In this document: positions 22,665 to 31,127 of the stretch, in pieces
Layout of the letters: the number at the start of each line of letters is the position of its first letter
Position numbering within the stretch: the stretch's first letter is position 1
Source of the DNA: an uncultured Cardiobacterium sp.
Lineage (GTDB): Bacteria; Pseudomonadota; Gammaproteobacteria; Cardiobacteriales; Cardiobacteriaceae
DNA: 31,127 nt
Reading direction: 5' to 3'
NCBI RefSeq assembly: GCF_938028825.1
Contig: NZ_CALIZP010000066.1
Span: 1 to 31,127, forward strand
Made by a program: the position numbers and the translations under genes
Notes under the pieces: generated by a model
Database searches by the model: none
What the model was told of the DNA's origin: nothing
Seen by the model: only the letters and a program-made list of their open reading frames with translations

Positions 22665-25367
22665 ATGCAACACCCCGACCCGAACCACCTCGTCGTCCTT
22701 GTGGACGGCTCGTCCTACCTCTTCCGCGCCTTCCACGGCCTGCCGCCGCTCACCACCCGCGACGGCCACCCCACCGGCGCGCTGCACGGCGTCATCAAAA
22801 TGCTCGCCAAACTCTACGATGACCACCAGCCCGCCTACATCGGCGTCGTCTTCGATGCCCAGGGCAAAACCTTCCGCCACGACCTCTACCCCGCCTACAA
22901 GGCGCACCGCCCGCCGATGCCGGACGACCTGCGCGTACAAATCGAGCCGCTGCACCGCCTCATCGAAGCCCTCGGCTTCCCGCTTATCATCGAAGACGGC
23001 GTTGAGGCGGACGACGTAATCGGCACGCTCGCCATGCAGGCGCTCGCCCGGCACTACCAGGTCGTCATATCCAGCGGCGACAAGGACATGGCGCAACTGC
23101 TCGTGCACGCCGACATCACCTTGCTCGACACCATGAAAAACGCCGTAACCACCGCCGACGACGTCGCCGCGCGCTTCAAAGTCGATGCGCTGCGTGCCGG
23201 GCAGGTAATTGACTACCTCGCCCTCGTCGGCGACAGCGCCGACAACATCCCCGGTGTACCCAAAGTCGGGCCGAAAACCGCCGCCAAATGGCTGGCCGAA
23301 TACGGCGACATCGACAACCTCATCGACAACGCCGCGAAAATCCCCGGCAAAATCGGCGACAACCTGCGCGCCGGCATCCCCACCCTGCACCTCGCGCGCG
23401 AACTCGCCACCATCAACACCGCGCTGCCGCTCGCGACCACCATCGCCGACCTCGCCCTGCAACCGCGCCAGCCGGACAAACTCGCCGCCCTCTGCGACAC
23501 CTACGAACTCGCCAGCATCAAGGCGCAATACCTCAACAGCGCCGCCCCCACCGCGCCGCCCGCACCCGTCGCCACCCGCTACCGCGCCATCACCACCCTT
23601 GCCGAACTCGACGCCCTCCTGCCGCAACTCGCCAATGGCTTCGCGCTCGACACCGAAACCGACAGCCTCGACTATATGCGCGCCCGCCTCGTCGGCATCA
23701 GCGTCGCCGTGCAGCCGGGTGAAGCGTACTACCTGCCGCTCGCGCACCAGCTCACGACAAACCTGCCCTGGGACGCCACCCTCACCCGCCTCAAACCCAT
23801 CCTCGAAAACCCCGCCATCGGCAAAACCGGGCAGCACCTCAAATATGACCGCCACATCCTCGCCCACGTTGGCATCGAATTGCGCGGCGTCACGGACGAC
23901 ACCATGCTGATGAGCTACACCATCAACAGCACCGCCACCCGCCACAACCTCGACGATCTGGCCGACTACTACCTCAACCACAAAACCACCACCTACGAAG
24001 ACCTCGTCGGCAAAGGCGCGAAACAACTCACCATTGACCAAATCCCGCTCGAAGCCGCCAGCGACTACGCCTGCGAAGACGCCGACATCACCCTGCGCCT
24101 CAAACAGCACCTCGCGGGGAAACTCGCCGCCGCGCCGCGCCTCGATGCCCTCTACCGCGAACTCGAACTGCCGCTGGCCGAACTCCTCTATCGCATCGAA
24201 GAACGCGGCGTGCGCATCGACCCCGCCGTCCTCGCCGCACACAGCGCCGAAATCGGCGACCGCCTCGCCGCCCTCGAACAAGAAGCGCACGACCTTGCGG
24301 GCGAACCCTTCAACCTCGGCTCGCCCAAACAACTGCAACACATCCTTTACGAACAACAAGGCCTGCCCATCATCCGCAAAACCCCGAAAGGACAGCCCGG
24401 CACCGACGAAGAAACCCTCAGCGAACTCGCCGAAACCCACGGCGCCGCCCTGCCGCGCCTCATCCTCGCGCACCGCAGCCTCGCCAAACTGAAAAGCACC
24501 TACACCGACCGCCTGCCCGGACTGGTGAACCCGCAGACAGGCCGCATCCACACCAGCTACCACCAGGCCGTAACCAGCACCGGCCGCCTCTCATCGAGCG
24601 ACCCCAACCTGCAAAACATCCCGGCGCGCACCGACGAAGGCCGCCGCATCCGCCAGGCCTTCATCGCCGCCGACGGCATGCAAATACTCGCCGCCGACTA
24701 CTCGCAAATCGAGCTGCGCATCATGGCGCACCTCTCCGCCGACCCCGGCCTGCTCGCCGCCTTCGCGAGAGGCGACGACATCCACCGTGCCACCGCCGCC
24801 GAAATCTTCGGCGTCGCGCCGGAAGCCGTCAACCGCGAACAACGCCGCGACGCCAAAGCCATCAACTTCGGCCTCATCTACGGCATGAGCGCCTTCGGCC
24901 TCGCCCGCCAGCTCAACATCCCGCGCGGGCAGGCGGCGGACTACATCGACACCTACTTCGCGCGCTACCCGAAAGTGCGCGACTACATGGAAGCGACGCG
25001 CGAAACCGCGCGCAAACAGGGCTACGTCGAAACCATCCTCGGCCGCCGCCTCTACCTGCCGGACATCAACAGCAAAAACCCGCAGCGGCGGCAGGCGAGC
25101 GAACGCCTTGCCATCAACGCGCCGATGCAGGGCAGCGCCGCCGACATCATCAAACGCGCCATGCTCGATCTTGACCGTGCCCTCGGCGCGCGCGACGACC
25201 TGCACCTGATCATGCAGGTACACGACGAACTCGTCTTTGAAATCGCCCCCGAAAGCGCCGCCGGACTCGTCCCGCAGGTCAAGGCGCTGATGGAAAACGC
25301 CGCCCAACTGAGCATCCCGCTCATCGTCGATACCGGCCTCGGCAACAACTGGGACGAAGCGCACTGA
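22665..25367 (+). CDS. polA: DNA polymerase I
   Basis: A 900-residue repair and Okazaki-fragment polymerase. The start at 22665 has AAGGA 5 nt upstream and begins directly with the 5' nuclease domain (LVVLVDGSSYLFRAF). The proofreading domain keeps its metal ligands: Asp329 and Glu331 in LDTETDSLD, and YACEDADITL further on. The polymerase motifs are complete: A with Asp678 (DYSQIELR), B (RRDAKAINFGLIYG), and C with Asp854 (QVHDELVFE). It should have all three activities. Length is close to E. coli (928). The stop codon is directly followed by a Correia-like element, and no other terminator is present, so its 3' end is set by the inserted DNA. Confidence 0.98.
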   Translation: MQHPDPNHLVVLVDGSSYLFRAFHGLPPLTTRDGHPTGALHGVIKMLAKLYDDHQPAYIGVVFDAQGKTFRHDLYPAYKAHRPPMPDDLRVQIEPLHRLIEALGFPLIIEDGVEADDVIGTLAMQALARHYQVVISSGDKDMAQLLVHADITLLDTMKNAVTTADDVAARFKVDALRAGQVIDYLALVGDSADNIPGVPKVGPKTAAKWLAEYGDIDNLIDNAAKIPGKIGDNLRAGIPTLHLARELATINTALPLATTIADLALQPRQPDKLAALCDTYELASIKAQYLNSAAPTAPPAPVATRYRAITTLAELDALLPQLANGFALDTETDSLDYMRARLVGISVAVQPGEAYYLPLAHQLTTNLPWDATLTRLKPILENPAIGKTGQHLKYDRHILAHVGIELRGVTDDTMLMSYTINSTATRHNLDDLADYYLNHKTTTYEDLVGKGAKQLTIDQIPLEAASDYACEDADITLRLKQHLAGKLAAAPRLDALYRELELPLAELLYRIEERGVRIDPAVLAAHSAEIGDRLAALEQEAHDLAGEPFNLGSPKQLQHILYEQQGLPIIRKTPKGQPGTDEETLSELAETHGAALPRLILAHRSLAKLKSTYTDRLPGLVNPQTGRIHTSYHQAVTSTGRLSSSDPNLQNIPARTDEGRRIRQAFIAADGMQILAADYSQIELRIMAHLSADPGLLAAFARGDDIHRATAAEIFGVAPEAVNREQRRDAKAINFGLIYGMSAFGLARQLNIPRGQAADYIDTYFARYPKVRDYMEATRETARKQGYVETILGRRLYLPDINSKNPQRRQASERLAINAPMQGSAADIIKRAMLDLDRALGARDDLHLIMQVHDELVFEIAPESAAGLVPQVKALMENAAQLSIPLIVDTGLGNNWDEAH

Positions 25368-25450
25368 TATAGTCGTTTCAAACAGGAATGAGACAAGGCG
25401 GCGAGCCGAAGACAGTACAGGTAGTACGGCGAGGCTCGCCAACACCGTAT
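25368..25450 (+). mobile_element. Truncated Correia-like miniature element behind polA
   Basis: It starts TATAGTCGTTTCAAACAGGA right after the polA stop and matches the reverse complement of the 15368-15440 copy, with about 35 extra inner bases. The inner part has a perfect stem GGCGAGCC/GGCTCGCC (25400-25440) around GACAGTACAGGTAGTAC. After AACACCGTAT (25450) the match ends; the expected right 23 bases with the inverted end are missing. A full copy would be about 106 bp. The inner hairpin may end polA transcription. Confidence 0.8.
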
Positions 25451-25459
25451 TGATGGGGG

Positions 25460-25595
25460 ATGTTATAAATCTAGGGGCGAGAATGTTATAAATGGGAAAA
25501 ATCGGGAAGCAGCGGGAAAATACGGGAAGAAAAATTGAGACGGCGTTGCAAATATTGAGCGCGTGGTAATGACCCGAAAACGCCCTTGCAAATAT
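25460..25595 (+). repeat. Short phased repeats at the prophage edge
   Basis: Three sets lie in order. ATGTTATAAAT occurs at 25460-25470 and 25483-25493 (23 bp apart). GGGAA occurs at 25494, 25504, 25514 and 25524, an exact 10-bp period. TTGCAAATAT occurs at 25546-25555 and 25586-25595 (40 bp apart). Repeats phased by one or two helical turns are typical of protein-binding arrays such as transposase or repressor sites; no protein is assigned. Confidence 0.65.
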
Positions 25596-25613
25596 CAAAC
25601 TAGTCTAATCGCG

Positions 25614-25662
25614 GCCCCTTTGAACGGGGCTTAAATTTTGTCTCACCAACAGCAGGTGAGAC
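25614..25662 (+). promoter_or_regulatory. Two hairpins before the tape-measure gene
   Basis: GCCCC (25614-25618) pairs with GGGGC (25626-25630) and is followed by an AT-rich run, a weak terminator form. GTCTCACC (25640-25647) pairs perfectly with GGTGAGAC (25655-25662) over seven bases. The second stem holds the only Shine-Dalgarno-like bases (GGTGAG) and ends next to the ATG at 25664, so it could hide the ribosome site. Confidence 0.6.
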
Positions 25663-25663
25663 G

Positions 25664-28600
25664 ATGGCAACCAACCAATTACGAACGGAACTACTCATCA
25701 GCGCCGCCGTCGAAGGTGCTGAACGCATTGAACAGCTCGCGCACGCGATTGAGGACGCGGGCGGTGACGCCTCAAAGCTCAGGGAAGAGGGTGCTCGTCT
25801 GGTTGCGGAGCTGGCGCGTCTTGAAAACCAGCAGGCGCTCATCACGCAATTTACCCGCCTGCAAGAAGGTAGCCGCGCCGCTGCCGAGGCATTTGCCGAA
25901 GCCGAAGCCAAACTCAACCGTCTTGCCAGTGAAACGCAAGCGGCGCGCGGCGCGGTTCAGTCATTTGCCGACCGTGCCACGCTATTACAGACAGCACTTG
26001 CCGACAACCGCGAGCACACCAGCGCTTTGCAGGATGAAATCGCCCGGCTCAAGGAAGAAATCAACGCGTCCGGCGGCGCGACGGATGAACAGCGCACCCG
26101 TCTTGAGGACTTGAAAGCGGCGCTTGCCGCCGCCCGCGAGGAGGCAAAAGGTTATCGGCAGGAGCAGGCCGAAGTCGGCAGGGCGCAGCGCGAGGCGCAA
26201 CGGCAGGTGGATGAACTGACGCGAGCCACCGAAGCGGCACGACGGGAAGCGGCGACCGCCGCCGGTCAGAATGACGAGCTGGCGCAGAACCTGCAACGCG
26301 TAAGCGACGCTATGCGCGAGGCGGGGATCTCAACCGGCGATCTGGCCGAACAGCAGCGCAGTATCGGCGAAAGTGCTGAGGCAGCGCGCGCCGAACTCGA
26401 AGCCCTGACCAGTGAAGCGCAACGTTTGCAGGAAGTGGCGCAGGCGCGCGTTACCCTGGGGCTTGACGATGACGACCGCATCCGCGAGCAGATTGAGGCC
26501 GTCACCCGCGCCTACGAGCTGTTGCGCGACCAGGGCAACCTGACCGAGGAAGAGCTGGCACGTGCGGCAGAACTGCACAGCCAGCGTCTGGCCGAACTGG
26601 AAGAGCAGCTTGGCAACCTTGGCGAGGCCGCCGAGAAATCCGGTGACCGTCTTGAGCAAGTCATCAGCGGCCTGGGCGAGCTGGCCGCCGCTGCGGGCAG
26701 TCTCACCGCCGTCATCAATGAAGCGGTGCAGTTTGAAGAGGCGATGGCCGGCGTCAAGAAAGTGGTTGACGCTACCCCGGCACAAATGGAGGCCCTGTCC
26801 GGCACGGTGAAAGAACTGGCTGTACAAATGGGGCTGGCCAAGGAAGAAGTAGCTGAAATGGCCGCTGCCGGCGGGCAGCTGGGTGTTGCCTTTGATGACC
26901 TGCCACAATTTATCGAGCTGGTCGGACAGATGAGCATTGCCTTCGGCATGACTGCTGACGAAGCGGGGAATGCGGCGGCCAAACTGTCCAACGTCTTCCA
27001 GATGCCGCTGAATGATGTGCGCCAGTTAGGTGACGCCATCAATACCCTAGGCAACAACACTGCCGCGACCGAAAACGAAATCACCGAGGCGCTGTTGCGC
27101 ATCGGTGGTAGCGCCAAGCAATTCGGGCTGGCCAGCGAACAGGCTGCCGCCCTGTCTGCTGCCTTTATCTCGCTCGGCAAATCCCCGGAAGTGGCAAGCA
27201 CGGCTATCAATGCCATGCTCAACCGCCTGCAAACCGGCGGCGAAGGTGTCAAATCCTTTGCCGAAGGGTTGGAAGACCTCGGTCTGTCGAGCAAGACACT
27301 GGCCGAGAACATCAAGAACAACCCGAATGCTGCGCTGCGTGATTTCCTTGGACGCTTGCAGGAACTGGACGAGCAGCAGCGCGCTATCACCCTGACCAAG
27401 CTGTTTGGCCAGGAATACAGCGACGACATCAGCCTTGCCGTCGGCAGCCTGAAAACCTTTGATGATGCTCTGGCACTCGTTGCCGACAAAAGCCAGACGG
27501 CAGGCGCGATGCAGAAAGAGTTTCAGGCGCGCATGGATACTACCGCGCAGAAAATCGAGCAGGCTAAAGCCGCCATAAGCAACCTGACCACTTCCATCGG
27601 TCAGCAAATGCTGCCGGTCGTAGCCAACATGGCGCAGACCGTGGGCAATGCCGGGCAGGCGCTCGGCAAATTCGCCGACGCCCATCCGCAACTGACCGCT
27701 TTTGTCGCCCTGCTGGTCGCCGCCAAGACGTCCTCCGTCGCCTTTGCAGCGGCGATGACAGCAATGGGGCGTGAAGGCGTGACCGTTACCTCCGCCGTAG
27801 CTGCCGGATACCGCCGGACGGCGGCAGCAATGGCGACCGTACGCGCGCAACTGGCGGGGATTACCTCGGCAAGTGCGGCGGCGAGTACAGCCATGCGCGG
27901 TTTTGTTGCCTCGACGCGCTGGCTGGTTAGTAACCCCATCGGCATCACCATGATTGCCGCCGCGTCGGCAGTAGCCATATTCAGCGAGCGGGCCGACAGT
28001 GCCAACAAATCTGTGGGCGACATGCGTGACAAGGTGGACGGGGCTGATGCCGCGATCAACAAACTGAACGCGCAACTGGCAAAAGGGATGGAACTGGACG
28101 CCGCCGGTGTCAGCGATGCCCTGGCGAAGGCCAATGCTGCCGCCGAACAAAGCCGCGACGTCATCCTCAAACTCGAACGCGAGATAAAGCGTTTTGGCAC
28201 GGCACCGGGAATGTTTGACCGTGCGCTGGACGGGCTGAAAGACATCACCCCGCTATGGGACAGTCATGCCGAAAAGCTGGCTAAGGCACAAAAAGAATAC
28301 GAACGGATGCGGCATGAAGCCGAGCGTCTCGGCGCCGAGCAGGAAAAACTGGCGGCGCAGGCGGCGGCAAGCAAGGCGATGGACGACATGCTTGCCAAAC
28401 AGAAGCAGGCGGCCGACGCCGCCAAACACATCAGCAACGAAACCCGTGTCACTCTCGACAATCTCAACAAACTGGCGGGCAGTGCCGCCGCACTGACACA
28501 AGGACAAGTAGATGCCGTGCGGCAATCACTACGCACCCTGTCATCCTCTGCCGCCGTAGATGAAGCCGAGAAGGCTATCCGCAAACTGCGCGACGAGAAC

Positions 28601-30661
28601 AAAATCACTTGGCAGGAAGAACGTGATCTGCTGGAAGATCTGCAAAACCGTACCGCATCGCTCGGCGAAATCGGCATTATCACGGCCAGCGGCCTGCAAA
28701 AAGCACACAAGCTGACGCGCGACGAAGTGGAAAATCTCGCCAAGGCCTATCAAAAGCTGGGGCAAGATGTGCCACAAGCCTACCGCAGCATGAGCGAAGC
28801 GGAAAAAGAGGTCACGGAAGCACTGCAAAGCATCGTTGACAAAGTCAAACCGACTGCCGATGAAATGCAGCAACTCCTGCAAAACGCGCTGAACAAAATA
28901 GATACCACCGAGGGCGTGGCCGCTATCAACCGCATCTATCATGAATGGGCGAAAACCGCTGACATCAGCGAGACCGCCGCACAGCAGATGCAGGAAATGA
29001 TGGTGGGCAGCGTGTCTCGCATTAGCAGCGGCATGGGGGAAGCGCTGAAAACCCTCAACCTTGACCTGCAAGAATTTGCGACCGGCATCAGCGACAAAGC
29101 CGGGAAGGCGCTGGAAGCCTTTGCCACGCTGGCCGCCAATGCGGGCGGTAGCACCGAATTACTGGCGCGTGCCTACGCTGCCGCCGGCAAACAGGTCAGC
29201 GGCAGCAGCGACGCCCTCGAACAGCTCAATGCCAAGCTGCTGGCTAGCGTCAATGGCGACAAGCAGAAAGCCGAAGCGGTCAAAGAAGCGGCGGAAGCGA
29301 TGGGCAAGTTAAGCGAAGCAGCCAAGAGTGCCCATGCCGAGACGGAAAAAAGCCTGTCCGCCATCGGTCTGTCATATGAAGACACCGTCCGGGGACTCTC
29401 TGCCGGGGTGCATGAGATGACCGAAAACTGGAAAACCGGCATGGCAGGCTTGCGTGAAGAAGGGAAAAGAACCGCCACTGCGGTACGCGATGCTTTTGAC
29501 ACCAATCTTGCCAAGCTGAAAACCACGGATGATTTCAAAGCCTTTAATGATGCCTTGCAACAGACCGGTACGGCTGCCCAGCTCGGAGCGGAAAGGATGC
29601 GGGCGTTACGCGCCGGGATGCAAGGCGGGGCGGAAGCCGTCAAGGCTCTTAGTGAAAGCCTCGGCGACAACACCGAAGCCAAGCGGCAGAACAACGAAGA
29701 GACTGGGAAAGCAGCCGAAGGCACAAAAGCAGACCGTGACGCCAAAGCCGACGACACCGAAGCTATCAAGGCTAATACAGAAGCGGTCAAAGAAAATGCC
29801 AAGGCCAAAGGCGAGGATGTTGACGCTACCGAAAAGAGCACTGCCGCGAACAAGAAAGCGGGTGACAGCAGACTCTACCTCTACGACAAAACCAACCTTA
29901 CCACTGAGGCTATCAACAATCTGGATGATGCGCTTAACCGCATGAACAGCAACACCATCCTCGGTACGCAGGGCGTGATTGACATGTGGGCGAAGCAGGC
30001 AAATGCGGCGGCGCAATATGTGGCGGACGTACAAAAGGCGACCGATGCCGTCGAAATGCTCAACCGTAAAACGTCCGACGGCACCGTATCAATGCAGGAC
30101 ATTGCCGAGGCGACCCATGCCGCATCCAGCCGCATCGCACAACTGGACAGCACCACCCTGAACAATCTGCACAGTGCCATTGATGCCGCGCGGCAAAAAC
30201 TGGCCGACCTTGCACAACAGGCGCGGGACACCACCGCCAGCCTTGAAGCCGAGCTGGCGCAACTCAGGGGCGACGACAGCAAAACGGCGGCGCTGGAACA
30301 GGAGCGCAAACTGCGCGAACTGAACGCCAAGCTGCACGAGGCCGAAGTCCGCCGCAATGACGAGGAAATCGCGCAGTACCGCCGCGCGATTGAACTGCAA
30401 CGGCAGATTGGTGATGAGAAAGCGCGGCAGGCAGCAGCAAAGAAAGCCGAAGAGCAGCAGCAACGACAACAGCAACAGCAGCAAACAAGCGGCAATAACG
30501 GGCGCGGCAACAGCAGCAGCGGTAACTCACGCGGCAACGGACGCGGTTATACCGCCGCCGAAGTGGCCGATGCTTTTGACGCCCGCATTGCCCAATCACG
30601 CCGGGAGGGCAGAGATGATTTTGCCCGCGAACTGCACGACGAAATGAAACGGAGGACCTGA
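25664..30661 (+). CDS. Phage tail tape-measure protein, TP901 type
   Basis: A 1,665-residue protein that sets phage tail length and passes into the host envelope on infection. Residues 1-330 are coiled-coil, rich in Ala, Glu, Arg and Gln. Residues about 355-680 form the TP901 tape-measure core (AGVKKVVDATPAQMEAL, then AAAGGQLGVAF, then LFGQEYSDDISLA). Hydrophobic stretches lie near 675-700 and 755-775. Further coiled coils fill the C half, and a Gln/Asn/Gly/Ser-rich linker precedes a helical end. The rule of about 0.15 nm per residue gives a tail near 250 nm, if it is functional. The usual upstream tail chaperones with a frameshift are absent. The frame is intact. The next gene starts on the last base of its stop (TGATG). 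Confidence 0.93.
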   Translation: MATNQLRTELLISAAVEGAERIEQLAHAIEDAGGDASKLREEGARLVAELARLENQQALITQFTRLQEGSRAAAEAFAEAEAKLNRLASETQAARGAVQSFADRATLLQTALADNREHTSALQDEIARLKEEINASGGATDEQRTRLEDLKAALAAAREEAKGYRQEQAEVGRAQREAQRQVDELTRATEAARREAATAAGQNDELAQNLQRVSDAMREAGISTGDLAEQQRSIGESAEAARAELEALTSEAQRLQEVAQARVTLGLDDDDRIREQIEAVTRAYELLRDQGNLTEEELARAAELHSQRLAELEEQLGNLGEAAEKSGDRLEQVISGLGELAAAAGSLTAVINEAVQFEEAMAGVKKVVDATPAQMEALSGTVKELAVQMGLAKEEVAEMAAAGGQLGVAFDDLPQFIELVGQMSIAFGMTADEAGNAAAKLSNVFQMPLNDVRQLGDAINTLGNNTAATENEITEALLRIGGSAKQFGLASEQAAALSAAFISLGKSPEVASTAINAMLNRLQTGGEGVKSFAEGLEDLGLSSKTLAENIKNNPNAALRDFLGRLQELDEQQRAITLTKLFGQEYSDDISLAVGSLKTFDDALALVADKSQTAGAMQKEFQARMDTTAQKIEQAKAAISNLTTSIGQQMLPVVANMAQTVGNAGQALGKFADAHPQLTAFVALLVAAKTSSVAFAAAMTAMGREGVTVTSAVAAGYRRTAAAMATVRAQLAGITSASAAASTAMRGFVASTRWLVSNPIGITMIAAASAVAIFSERADSANKSVGDMRDKVDGADAAINKLNAQLAKGMELDAAGVSDALAKANAAAEQSRDVILKLEREIKRFGTAPGMFDRALDGLKDITPLWDSHAEKLAKAQKEYERMRHEAERLGAEQEKLAAQAAASKAMDDMLAKQKQAADAAKHISNETRVTLDNLNKLAGSAAALTQGQVDAVRQSLRTLSSSAAVDEAEKAIRKLRDENKITWQEERDLLEDLQNRTASLGEIGIITASGLQKAHKLTRDEVENLAKAYQKLGQDVPQAYRSMSEAEKEVTEALQSIVDKVKPTADEMQQLLQNALNKIDTTEGVAAINRIYHEWAKTADISETAAQQMQEMMVGSVSRISSGMGEALKTLNLDLQEFATGISDKAGKALEAFATLAANAGGSTELLARAYAAAGKQVSGSSDALEQLNAKLLASVNGDKQKAEAVKEAAEAMGKLSEAAKSAHAETEKSLSAIGLSYEDTVRGLSAGVHEMTENWKTGMAGLREEGKRTATAVRDAFDTNLAKLKTTDDFKAFNDALQQTGTAAQLGAERMRALRAGMQGGAEAVKALSESLGDNTEAKRQNNEETGKAAEGTKADRDAKADDTEAIKANTEAVKENAKAKGEDVDATEKSTAANKKAGDSRLYLYDKTNLTTEAINNLDDALNRMNSNTILGTQGVIDMWAKQANAAAQYVADVQKATDAVEMLNRKTSDGTVSMQDIAEATHAASSRIAQLDSTTLNNLHSAIDAARQKLADLAQQARDTTASLEAELAQLRGDDSKTAALEQERKLRELNAKLHEAEVRRNDEEIAQYRRAIELQRQIGDEKARQAAAKKAEEQQQRQQQQQQTSGNNGRGNSSSGNSRGNGRGYTAAEVADAFDARIAQSRREGRDDFARELHDEMKRRT

Positions 30662-31059
30662 TGCATTGGACACTCACCCGTAAAGACACATCCGACCACG
30701 TCGATCTACCGGAAGACATGTACTGGCAGGACGAGTTTGACTGGCAGGCCCTTGCCCAGGCGACACCGCAATACTCGCTGGGTGGTGCGGTCATCGTGCA
30801 GCAGGGCACCATGCTGGCCGGGCGCCCCATTACCCTTAGCGGTGAATGGATTTGGCTACCCCGCGCGATGCTGCTCACGCTGGCGGCTTGGGCAGATGTG
30901 CCGGAGCTGGAAATGACCCTCAGCCATCCCGACGGACGCAGCTTTAACACCTGCTTTGCTCGCCCCGCCTTGTCCAATATCACTCCAGCCTATTACCTCG
31001 CTCCAGAAGACGGCAGCGCCCAGTACGAAGCCCCTGTCATCCATTTAATGACCATTTGA
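30661..31059 (+). CDS. Phage tail-region protein, unknown function
   Basis: A 132-residue protein whose ATG overlaps the tape-measure stop by one base, with GGAGG about 8 nt before it, so the two are translated together. It is rich in Trp, Leu and Asp and has no signal peptide or membrane span. The sequence was not assigned to a named family. Its place directly after the tape-measure gene is where phages of long-tailed type code for distal tail or tail-tip connector proteins, so a structural tail role is likely but inferred. Confidence 0.7.
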   Translation: MHWTLTRKDTSDHVDLPEDMYWQDEFDWQALAQATPQYSLGGAVIVQQGTMLAGRPITLSGEWIWLPRAMLLTLAAWADVPELEMTLSHPDGRSFNTCFARPALSNITPAYYLAPEDGSAQYEAPVIHLMTI

Positions 31060-31072
31060 AACCGAGTCAAAA

Positions 31073-31127
31073 ATGCCACAAAAACACACCGCCCTCACCA
31101 AACAAAACCTGCAAATCTACCCGACCG
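31073..31127 (+). CDS. Start of next phage gene (cut by window end)
   Basis: An ATG at 31073, 13 bp after the preceding stop, opens a frame of 18 codons (MPQKHTALTKQNLQIYPT) to the window end. The spacing fits a continuing tail operon. No clear ribosome site beyond an A-rich leader is seen, and too little is present to name it. Confidence 0.5.
   Translation, partial: MPQKHTALTKQNLQIYPT

Larger units (their letters stand above)
25451..31127 (+). mobile_element. Prophage segment, left part missing, runs off window
   Basis: Phage DNA begins at or near 25451, where a repeat breaks off, and includes 213 bp of non-coding repeats, a tail tape-measure gene, a second tail gene and the start of a third. 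No integrase, repressor, head, tail-tube or tail-chaperone gene lies between polA and the tape-measure gene. So either the prophage has lost its early and head genes or its boundary is not where it seems. The break starts with TG, as ends of Mu-like transposable phages do; that is only suggestive. Confidence 0.7.

Noticed and set aside
22482..24563. A 693-residue open frame antisense to polA
   Set aside because: Same shadow effect: Gly/Val/Glu-rich sequence with no domain, directly opposite a complete polA with all motifs.
25494..25530. The 10-bp GGGAA repeats considered as a CRISPR-like array
   Set aside because: Units are far too short, have no spacers, and no cas gene is nearby.
1..31127. 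tRNA and rRNA genes
   Set aside because: The intergenic regions were read for cloverleaf arms and rRNA-like stretches and none was recognised; no prophage attachment site in a tRNA is visible either.

Overview
The window reads as GC-rich chromosomal DNA of a Gram-negative host-associated gammaproteobacterium. The best guess is a Cardiobacterium-like member of the Cardiobacteriaceae; this is inferred from gene content and no database was searched. Markers pointing that way are a ParC of gammaproteobacterial type, a YqiB/DUF1249 protein, an AniA-type copper nitrite reductase, a Slam outer-membrane translocator with a TbpB-like lipoprotein beside it, and small insertion repeats that resemble neisserial Correia elements.

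Layout. 1-1072: end of a dispersed repeat, then two tandem DinJ/RelB-type antitoxin genes sharing an almost identical N-terminal half. Only the second has an intact YafQ-type toxin; the first is followed by a 16-codon toxin stub. 1093-5509: parC, convergent with a SpecificRecomb (Gcr-type) membrane protein, separated by hairpins. 5595-9487: anaerobic and respiratory block: aniA/nirK with an FNR-type box placed at -41.5, a non-coding stretch that may encode a minus-strand small RNA, then ccoG-fixH for cytochrome cbb3 oxidase maturation. 9535-13139: minus-strand pqiA1-pqiA2-pqiB-pqiC lipid-transport operon, with PqiA split in two and PqiC carrying an odd N-terminal extension that contains a G8 tract. 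13195-16015: YccA-like Bax inhibitor protein, apt, a DUF1249 protein, a nested repeat element, and a lone PqiA-half gene. 16146-21407: a 1,099-residue surface-lipoprotein candidate divergent from a Slam gene. 21766-25367: LOG-family gene divergent from polA. 25368-31127: a truncated Correia-like element directly behind polA, then a prophage segment that begins abruptly at the tail tape-measure gene and runs off the window.

How the parts work together. AniA reduces nitrite to NO, and CcoG/FixH support a high-affinity oxidase, so that region serves low-oxygen growth. The Pqi proteins would form an inner-membrane to outer-membrane lipid conduit. The Slam protein probably exports the divergent lipoprotein to the cell surface; this pair is the most promising little-described system here. 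The polA-prophage junction, where a repeat appears cut exactly where phage-like DNA starts, is the most informative structural feature.
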